A stretch of DNA of 5,348 nt, from positions 1 to 5,348 of the forward strand of contig CAYMTN010000322.1 in the NCBI GenBank assembly GCA_964393335.1, written 5' to 3'. Positions 1 through 4,336 of this stretch are shown piece after piece. The first letter of the stretch is position 1; every line of letters begins with the position of its first letter. The notes below the pieces were generated by a model. The model saw nothing but the letters and a program-made list of their open reading frames with translations. It ran no database searches and was not told the DNA's origin. Source of the DNA: CAYMTN01 sp964393335. Its GTDB lineage: Bacteria; Chloroflexota; Anaerolineae; Aggregatilineales; Aggregatilineaceae. Position numbers and translations under genes: made by a program.

Positions 1-613
1 CGTTGGCGGCGTTCAGACCGATGGCGATCTCGACGTCTTCATCGCCGAGCGGCGGGTCTTCCGGCAGGCGGCCATCGACCACGCGAACCTGGTTCTGCCA
101 GTCGTCGTAATAACCCAGCCGAGTCCGCACGCCGACCAGCGGGACTTGCTCGCCCGTGTCGGCGTCCACCTGCACGATGCCGGTCGCCTCGGATTCGGCA
201 TAGGTCACGAACTGCCCGACCCAGCCGTCGATCGCGCCCAGGTCACGCGCGGCCATGTCGCGCACGGCCCCGGTGGACTGGGTCGCTTTATCGAGCAGCC
301 CGCCGCCATCGGCCCACTGGGTATTGGCGCGCAGGCTGATGCTGGCCGACACGTTCACGTCACGCGACGGTTCCTGGTCGAGGCGCTGCGTCATGCCGAC
401 CTGGGCCACCGCCGTCGTATACAACGGCACCAGCGCCCCGATCGAGGCGCTGAGAATCGTGCCCGCGATAATCGTCAGCAGCGAACGCCACTGCGTGATC
501 AATCGTGCTACTGCCAGGTGAAACGCGAACCGGACGGGTGTCCGGCTTAGTTCTTTGAGTCCATCCCAAAAACGCCGGGTCCAACGAGTCTTGGTGCGTC
601 GACGACCTTCCAT
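1..613 (-). CDS. FtsX/MacB-like ABC transporter permease, N-terminal part (cut by window edge)
   Basis: Reading leftward from an ATG at 613, the frame is open to the window edge, giving 204 codons. The N-terminus is basic (MEGRRRTKTRW...), which suits a cytoplasmic end. One hydrophobic segment at about residues 44-66 (LLTIIAGTILSASIGALVPL) should be the first transmembrane helix. After it comes a hydrophilic, presumably extracytoplasmic region of at least 135 residues. Its stretch around residues 176-203 (VRVVDGRLPE, then VEIAIGLNAA) resembles the substrate-independent outer domain that follows helix 1 in MacB/FtsX-type permeases. Such proteins pair with a separate ATPase and usually work in lipoprotein or peptide export or cell-envelope remodelling, without conducting solute across a channel. 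The FtsX domains and the ATPase gene would lie beyond the left edge. The start is chosen because AAGGG (623-627) lies 9 nt upstream and the protein begins logically there. The family call is by resemblance only; the substrate is unknown. Confidence 0.72.
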   Translation of the reverse strand, partial: MEGRRRTKTRWTRRFWDGLKELSRTPVRFAFHLAVARLITQWRSLLTIIAGTILSASIGALVPLYTTAVAQVGMTQRLDQEPSRDVNVSASISLRANTQWADGGGLLDKATQSTGAVRDMAARDLGAIDGWVGQFVTYAESEATGIVQVDADTGEQVPLVGVRTRLGYYDDWQNQVRVVDGRLPEDPPLGDEDVEIAIGLNAAN

Positions 614-661
614 GCAAAAAATCCCTTGGTGATCCCTATACCATCCCCCGAACAAGGGTAA

Positions 662-683
662 GCGCCGTTGCGTCGGACGGCGC
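662..683. repeat. Inverted repeat GCGCCGT / ACGGCGC in the permease leader
   Basis: GCGCCGT (662-668) and ACGGCGC (677-683) form a perfect 7-bp dyad around an 8-nt centre. It lies 49 bp before the permease start codon, within its presumed 5' leader. It could be an operator or an RNA hairpin. No T-run follows on either strand, so a terminator is unlikely. Confidence 0.4.
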
Positions 684-767
684 GTATCAACACTTTACCT
701 GCTATGTTTATACGCAGTCATCCGGCCAGGCTGTCACTAATGCGCCAGAATCTGCGCCGGACCATTT

Positions 768-796
768 ATTTTAACGCATTTGGCGCTGTCTGTAGA
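768..796 (-). promoter_or_regulatory. Candidate sigma70-type promoter for the leftward permease gene
   Basis: On the minus strand, TCTACA (791-796) and TAAAAT (768-773) are separated by 17 bases. They match the -35 and -10 consensus at 4/6 and 5/6 positions. Transcription would begin near 761 and leave a leader of about 148 nt before the permease start. Another possible -10, TATAAA, lies nearer the gene at about 710-715 but has only a poorly spaced GTGACA upstream. This is a weak prediction. Confidence 0.35.
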
Positions 797-853
797 GGTA
801 CAATCCGCGCGGAGTCGCCCCCAACGTGAGATACGCCCGCGGGAAACAGCCGC

Positions 854-882
854 TTGTTTAGATAGTCCCGGCAAGTTATACT
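854..882 (+). promoter_or_regulatory. Sigma70-type promoter for S1-A
   Basis: TTGTTT (854-859) and TATACT (877-882) are separated by exactly 17 bases. They match TTGACA at 4/6 and TATAAT at 5/6 positions. The predicted start near 889 gives a 5' leader of about 194 nt before the S1-A ATG at 1083. It is the best-spaced promoter on this strand in the 614-1082 intergenic region. Confidence 0.65.
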
Positions 883-888
883 TATTTA

Positions 889-1082
889 TGGTGCTCACAG
901 TCGGGCTCAAACGGCGTGACAACTGCTCGCTCCTAACATTCATTTTTATGCTATCATTATCCTGTGGTGGACTGCACGGATAACGTCACATAAAATTGCA
1001 GCGCGGGGCTGCATGGCACGACGCCTACACAGTGCCCACCTGCGAGCCGAGATGACTCCCAACATAAGGTGGTAGATAGAGC
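889..1082 (+). promoter_or_regulatory. Structured 5' leader of S1-A with Shine-Dalgarno-pairing element
   Basis: Two local foldings stand out. TGCAGC (997-1002) and GCTGCA (1008-1013) make a 6-bp hairpin with a 5-nt loop. Further down, CCACCT (1036-1041) is the perfect complement of AGGTGG (1067-1072), which includes the likely ribosome-binding site AAGG (1066-1069), 13 nt before the ATG. That helix would hide the Shine-Dalgarno sequence. Leader control by the gene's own product is known for E. coli rpsA, although through a different structure. The pairing is visible in the sequence; regulation is inferred. Confidence 0.45.
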
Positions 1083-2971
1083 ATGGACTTCGAGGAAAAC
1101 AAGCAGCAAGAGCCGACTCCCTCCAACGGTGATTCGACGAACAACTCTGACGCCAATGACGACGCAGGCGAAAGCTTCATGGAGATGCTGGAAGCATCCT
1201 TCGACTACGCGCCGCCGCACCGGGGCGAGATCCGCGATGCTATCATTCTGCAAATCGAGCCTAATGAGATCATCGTGGACATGGGTGCCAAACAAGATGG
1301 CATCGTTACGGCGCAAGACCTGGAACGCCTCGACAGAGACTTTCGCAAATCGCTGAAAGTCGGGCAGAGCGTGCCGGTCTACGTCCTGAATCCGCGAGAC
1401 AGCGATGGTAATCTCGTCGTGTCGATCAACATGGGCCTTCAGCAGTATGACTGGGACGCGGCCCGCCAGCTGCTGGAAAATGACGAGGTGGTCGAGGTAA
1501 CCATCACCGGCCATAACCGGGGTGGGATTCTTGTCCGGTGGAATATGCTGGAAGGGTTCATCCCCTCGTCGCACATGGTCACTATCAGCGCCGGGCTGCA
1601 AGGGAACGAACGCCGCGAAGCGCTTGACGGGATGCGTGGTCAGAAAGTCGGCGTGAAAGTGATCGAGGTCGATCAGGACCGCCGCCGGTTGATCTTCTCC
1701 GAACGCGAAGCGCAGCGCGAATGGCGCGCCCAACAAAAAGCCCGCCTGCTGTCCGAGTTGAACGAGGGCGACGTGGTGCGCGGCACCGTCACCGGGCTGC
1801 GCGATTTTGGCGCGTTCGTCAACCTGGGCGGCGCGGACGGCCTGATCCACGTCAGCGAACTGGCCTGGCACCGCGTCGATCACCCGCGTGACGTGCTCAA
1901 AGTCGGCCAGGAAATCGACGTGTACGTGCTCAGCCTGGATCGCGAAACCAACCGTATCGCCCTGAGTCGCAAGCGCCTGCTGCCCGATCCCTGGGATGAC
2001 GCGTTGGAGCGGTATTACGAGGGCATGTTGGTGGAAGGCACGGTGACCAACGTCGTCGATTTTGGCGCGTTTATCGCGCTGGATGATGGGTTGGAAGGGC
2101 TGCTGCATCTCAGCGAAATGGGCGACGGCTCGCTCAAAGAGCCGTACAGCTACGTCAAAAAAGGGGATCGCCTGCAACTGCGCATCAGCCGCCTGGAACC
2201 GGATCAGCGGCGCGTCGGTTTTACGCAGCGGTGGGGCGTCGACCAGGACGAACCGCTGAGCGCGCCGGATGCGGCCCCCGCCGAGGCAGCGCCAGCCGGC
2301 GAAGTTGAGGCCGGCGGAGCGGTCGCCGAGATCGAGGCTGAAACGGCTGAGGGCCAACCCGGTGAAGAGGTCGCCGTCGCGGAAGCGGTCACGGCTGAAG
2401 ACGCCTTGAGTGAGGTCTCTGACGAGGTCTCTGACGAGGCCGATGAAGAAGAACTGGCCGACGAAGAAGAACTGGCCGACGAAGAAGAACTGGCCGACGA
2501 AGTCGCCGTCGCGGAACCGGTCATGGCTGAAGACGCCTTGAATGAGGTCTCAGACGAAGAAGAAGAGGTCTCGGACGAGGTCTCGGACGAAGAAGAACTG
2601 GCCGACGAAGAAGACGATGCCTCTGATGAGGTCTCGGACGAGGTCTCGGACGAGGCCGAAGAAGAGGCCGCTGACGAGGCCGCTGACGAGATCGACGAAG
2701 AAGAACTGGCCGACGAAGAAGACGATGCCTCTGACGAGGTCTCGGACGAAGACGACGAACNNNNNNNNNNNNNNNNNNNNNNNNNNNNNNNNNNNNNNNN
2801 NNNNNNNNNNNNNNNNNNNNNNNNNNNNNNNNNNNNNNNNNNNNNNNNNNNNNNNNNNNNCTGGCCGACGAAGAAGACGATGCCTCTGACGAGGTCTCGG
2901 ACGAAGACGACGAACTGGCTGACGAGGTCTCGGACGAGGTCTCGGACGAGGACGACGAGGACGAGAGCTAG
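1083..2971 (+). CDS. rpsA: 30S ribosomal protein S1 homologue with acidic C-terminal tail (S1-A), interrupted by assembly gap
   Basis: S1 binds mRNA on the 30S subunit and helps initiation on structured or weak Shine-Dalgarno messages. Four S1 (OB-fold) domains are visible at about residues 47-117, 133-207, 227-297 and 313-383. Domains 3 and 4 carry the typical core (LRDFGAFVNLGGADGLIHVSEL; VVDFGAFIALDDGLEGLLHLSE). Four domains is fewer than the six of E. coli S1 but usual in many other phyla. From residue 385 onward the tail contains no Lys, Arg, His, Cys or aromatic residue and consists mainly of D, E, A, V, S and L repeats. The start ATG is preceded by AAGG and by an in-frame TAG at 1077-1079. 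The N run has arbitrary length: reading across 100 N shifts the frame. The correct downstream frame begins with CTG at 2861 and ends at TAG 2969-2971 (...EDDEDES). If the identical 55-nt gap flanks are merged, the protein is 577 residues. The S1 family is certain; which copy is the true ribosomal S1 is not. Confidence 0.9.
2370..2555 (+). repeat. 132-nt-spaced imperfect duplication in the S1-A tail
   Basis: The 54-nt segments at 2370-2423 and 2502-2555 differ at four positions. They encode near-identical peptides beginning EVAVAEAVTAEDALSE and EVAVAEPVMAEDALNE. The 132-nt (44-codon) spacing keeps the frame, so this looks like a tandem duplication of a 44-residue block followed by divergence of the stretch between the copies. 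Confidence 0.8.
2445..2498 (+). repeat. Three perfect 18-nt tandem repeats encoding EEELAD
   Basis: The unit GAAGAAGAACTGGCCGAC occurs three times in a row (2445-2462, 2463-2480, 2481-2498) without a mismatch. Identity at synonymous positions suggests recent slippage or recombination within the tail-coding DNA. Confidence 0.9.
2570..2968 (+). repeat. Low-complexity array of (D)EVSD-type codon repeats in the S1-A tail
   Basis: The 12-nt unit GAGGTCTCGGAC (EVSD) and close variants recur many times, mixed with EELADEEDDASD blocks. A longer unit starting CTGGCCGACGAAGAAGACGA appears at 2598, 2706 and 2861. All units are multiples of three, so copy-number change keeps the frame. The array contains the N gap. 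Confidence 0.75.
2761..2860. other. Assembly gap (100 N) flanked by identical 55-nt sequences
   Basis: Exactly 100 N is a conventional placeholder for a gap of unknown size. Bases 2706-2760 immediately before it equal bases 2861-2915 immediately after it, all 55 positions. This is what contig ends sharing a k-mer overlap look like. Merging the copies (a 155-base shift) would require the flanks to be in different frames relative to 100 N, which they are, and it keeps S1-A in frame. Confidence 0.9.
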
Positions 2972-3013
2972 CCCCGGCGTCTGCACGTGGTGCGTCCCAG
3001 TTGGATACGTGAT

Positions 3014-3060
3014 GACCACCCCTCCAGCGGAGAGGGTCAGGGGTGGTTGTGTGTTGCTTA
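3014..3060 (+). terminator. Intrinsic terminator-like hairpin after S1-A
   Basis: ACCACCCCT (3015-3023) pairs perfectly with AGGGGTGGT (3039-3047) around a 15-nt loop, and a T/G-rich stretch (TTGTGTGTTGCTT) follows. It lies about 45 nt after the S1-A stop codon. The T-run is interrupted, so it may be a weak terminator or an mRNA 3'-end hairpin, backed up by the next one. Confidence 0.6.
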
Positions 3061-3072
3061 CATCTCCCCGTA

Positions 3073-3099
3073 GCGACCGGCCCCCGGCGCTATTTTTTT
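3073..3099 (+). terminator. Intrinsic terminator of S1-A
   Basis: GCG-A-CCGG (3073-3080) pairs with CCGGCGC (3084-3090) around a CCC loop, with one bulged A, followed at once by TA and seven T (3093-3099). Stem GC content and the T-run fit a Rho-independent terminator for rightward transcription, about 100 nt after the S1-A stop. Confidence 0.75.
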
Positions 3100-3110
3100 G
3101 CCGCCATGCA

Positions 3111-3146
3111 ACAGCCGATCCGGGCCGCCGCGCCCGGATCGGCTGT
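3111..3146. repeat. Perfect 15-bp inverted repeat between convergent genes
   Basis: ACAGCCGATCCGGGC (3111-3125) and GCCCGGATCGGCTGT (3132-3146) form a perfect 15-bp stem with a 6-nt loop, CGCCGC. It lies 33 bp beyond the stop codon of the leftward exported-protein gene, so it is the natural candidate for that gene's 3' hairpin or terminator. However, no T-run follows it on either strand. Confidence 0.8.
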
Positions 3147-3179
3147 GAGTGATTCGCAGGAAGACGATCAGGTGTGCGG

Positions 3180-3884
3180 CTACTCGACAACGTCCGTCGG
3201 CAGGGGCTTACCGTTCCACACGGCGTCGAAGTTCGGCCCGACTTTGTCTTTGAGGACCCACACCCAGTTGCACGCGATCAGAATCTTCCGGTACATGTGG
3301 GTCGCATCCTCTCCAGCCACCAGGTAGGTGTTGCCAGCCGGGATGGTCATTAGCGGCTCGACCAGTTTGCCGGGTGCCCAGTAGATTTGCGCGTCCTGCG
3401 TGAACGCGCCGCTCACCGCCTGGGACGGGATCGGGACCAGCGCGTCACAGCCCGCCACCTGGCAGCTCACCGTGAGACGGACATTGCCTCGGTCCCCGCT
3501 GTCGAAGTAATAACCGAGTCCACTGGGCTGCGAACCGGCAGGCGGCATGGCGTAAGTGAGCGTGCCGGGAACGCTGATCGGACCCGCCAGCGTACTCGCG
3601 GCGCTGCCGCTCCCATCGCTCACCAGACGCACCGTCGCGCCTACCGCATTGATATTTTCGAACGTGAAAATGAACGTGGTCTGTTCAAAGGTACCGCCCA
3701 GCCCATCCGTCGATCCATGATAGGCGGAGACAACTCCCGAAAGGGCGCTGGCATACTGCTGGCACGAGACCGTACCGCCCGGCTGTGGCAGTGGCCCTGG
3801 TTGCTGGGCCTGGACGACTGGCTGAAATGCGAACGCGAACGCGGCCACCAACATCACAACCAACAACACGCGTGAAACCTTCAT
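3180..3884 (-). CDS. Exported protein of unknown function
   Basis: This 234-residue protein has a clear signal peptide: MKVSR, then a hydrophobic core at about residues 6-20, and a likely cleavage after VQA at residue 26. A short Pro-rich linker follows (QQPGPLPQPGG). The mature protein has four cysteines (41, 141, 146, 205) that could make two disulfides. Residues 60-140 look like a beta-rich domain. The C-terminal part, about 148-234, includes AQIYWAPGK, AGNTYLVAGED and CNWVWVLKDKVGPNFDAVWNG, and could be an SH3b-like or cell-surface module, by resemblance of pattern only. No lipobox is present, so it is secreted, not lipid-anchored. The start at 3884 is chosen because AGGAG (3892-3896) lies 7 nt upstream and the signal peptide begins there. 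An in-frame ATG at 3920 would add 12 residues but has no good ribosome-binding site and sits almost at the predicted transcription start. I do not recognise the family. Confidence 0.8.
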   Translation of the reverse strand: MKVSRVLLVVMLVAAFAFAFQPVVQAQQPGPLPQPGGTVSCQQYASALSGVVSAYHGSTDGLGGTFEQTTFIFTFENINAVGATVRLVSDGSGSAASTLAGPISVPGTLTYAMPPAGSQPSGLGYYFDSGDRGNVRLTVSCQVAGCDALVPIPSQAVSGAFTQDAQIYWAPGKLVEPLMTIPAGNTYLVAGEDATHMYRKILIACNWVWVLKDKVGPNFDAVWNGKPLPTDVVE

Positions 3885-3891
3885 GACTCTG

Positions 3892-3896
3892 CTCCT
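3892..3896 (-). promoter_or_regulatory. Shine-Dalgarno site deciding the start of the exported protein
   Basis: AGGAG on the minus strand sits 7 nt before the ATG at 3884. It is the best ribosome-binding site of any gene in this window and supports the shorter start over the in-frame ATG at 3920. Confidence 0.8.
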
Positions 3897-3906
3897 CTTA
3901 CTTATT

Positions 3907-3929
3907 CTGAAACCATACAAATGTTTCAG
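3907..3929 (-). promoter_or_regulatory. 5'-end stem-loop or operator at the exported-protein transcription start
   Basis: CTGAAAC (3907-3913) and GTTTCAG (3923-3929) form a perfect 7-bp dyad with a 9-nt centre, where two more A-T pairs are possible past a bulged C. The predicted transcription start is near 3928, so the mRNA would begin with this hairpin. Such 5' hairpins can protect mRNA from decay; alternatively the dyad is a repressor site. Confidence 0.5.
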
Positions 3930-3934
3930 TTTAA

Positions 3935-3963
3935 TTTATACACGAATTGAGGCGAAATGTCCA
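3935..3963 (-). promoter_or_regulatory. Sigma70-type promoter of the exported-protein gene
   Basis: On the minus strand TGGACA (3958-3963) and TATAAA (3935-3940) are separated by 17 bases. Each matches the consensus hexamer at 5/6 positions. Transcription should start near 3928, giving a leader of about 44 nt with a good Shine-Dalgarno site. Confidence 0.75.
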
Positions 3964-4062
3964 CACAAACGCGGCGTGCCATCACAAATGGGCGCAGTCC
4001 ACGCCCGTTTTGGCATCCGATCCAGCTGCCGAACCTCGTTTGTGCAATCGTTATCAAATGGT

Positions 4063-4091
4063 TTGACAAACCCTGGTGTCACGGCTATAAT
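4063..4091 (+). promoter_or_regulatory. Perfect-consensus sigma70 promoter of S1-B
   Basis: TTGACA (4063-4068), a 17-base spacer and TATAAT (4086-4091) are an exact match to the housekeeping consensus. Transcription should start near 4098, about 239 nt before the S1-B ATG. The promoter is divergent from that of the exported-protein gene, with about 100 bp between the two -35 boxes. Confidence 0.88.
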
Positions 4092-4097
4092 GCACAG

Positions 4098-4336
4098 CCG
4101 ACTTTGGAAAGGAGGGCGCGCTCGCGCTTCTAATCGCTTGGTTTCTGGGACGCACGCAAGCTCGACAATTGAACACGCCCGCTTGCGCGAGCCTTCCGGT
4201 ACCGGCACAGGTGCCGCGCGCGGCTAACGCCCATCACCAGACCGGACGCGATCCCCACATGGGGTCGTCGCCGGTTTGTTTTTTCTCCGACCACGGTCAC
4301 CCAAAAATCGACCCCTGGGGGGATATTTAGAGAATC
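4098..4336 (+). promoter_or_regulatory. Long structured leader of S1-B, candidate attenuator (or separate small RNA)
   Basis: No gene of convincing size fits here. Visible pairings are: GCTCGCGC (4120-4127) with GCGCGAGC (4185-4192), 8 bp perfect; CGCAAGC (4155-4161) with GCTTGCG (4181-4187), 7 bp, which competes with the first; CGGCA (4204-4208 region) with TGCCG beside it; and the palindrome GCCGCGCGCGGC (4213-4224). A terminator hairpin follows at 4241-4284. TCCGGT (4195-4200) is complementary to the terminator's 5' arm ACCGGA (4241-4246). CGACCCC (4309-4315), close to the start codon, is complementary to its 3' arm GGGGTCG (4261-4267). This is the architecture of transcription attenuation. 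An alternative is an independent terminated RNA of about 187 nt. Confidence 0.5.
4241..4284 (+). terminator. Intrinsic terminator within the S1-B leader
   Basis: ACCGG (4241-4245) pairs with CCGGT (4271-4275). After a 3x3 internal loop, CGA pairs with TCG, and CCCC (4253-4256) pairs with GGGG (4261-4264) around ACAT, with one bulged T. The stem is followed by TTGTTTTTT (4276-4284). It lies downstream of the perfect promoter and 52 nt before the S1-B start, so transcripts must pass it to reach the gene. Confidence 0.7.

Noticed and set aside
146..617. Open frames on both strands within the permease region
   Set aside because: They overlap the 613-to-1 minus-strand frame, which alone gives a sensible membrane helix and a permease-like outer domain.
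957..2357. 466-codon open frame on the minus strand opposite S1-A
   Set aside because: It lies entirely antisense to an unmistakable S1 gene and its promoter leader, and its sequence shows no domain. Open antisense frames are common opposite GC-rich genes.
2570..2968. Could the regular repeats be a CRISPR array?
   Set aside because: Units are short multiples of three with no unique spacers, and they encode a continuous acidic peptide in frame with S1-A.
2861..3152. Continuation of the S1-A frame straight across 100 N, giving a Lys/Arg/Thr-rich C-terminus
   Set aside because: The N count is arbitrary. The other frame after the gap continues the same acidic repeats and stops at 2971, just before two terminators.
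2204..3190. Ser-rich open frame on the minus strand across the acidic-tail repeats
   Set aside because: The poly-Ser/Glu/Thr pattern is the reverse complement of the Asp/Glu codon repeats, and it reads through the N gap.
3885..3920. Longer start (ATG at 3920) for the exported protein
   Set aside because: It would place the start within about 8 nt of the predicted transcription start and inside the 5' dyad. The ATG at 3884 has a good Shine-Dalgarno site and begins a standard signal peptide.
3883..4227. 114-codon plus-strand open frame between the exported protein and S1-B
   Set aside because: It overlaps two good promoters and the S1-B leader, has no domain, and starts with a low-complexity Leu run antisense to the exported protein's ribosome-binding site.
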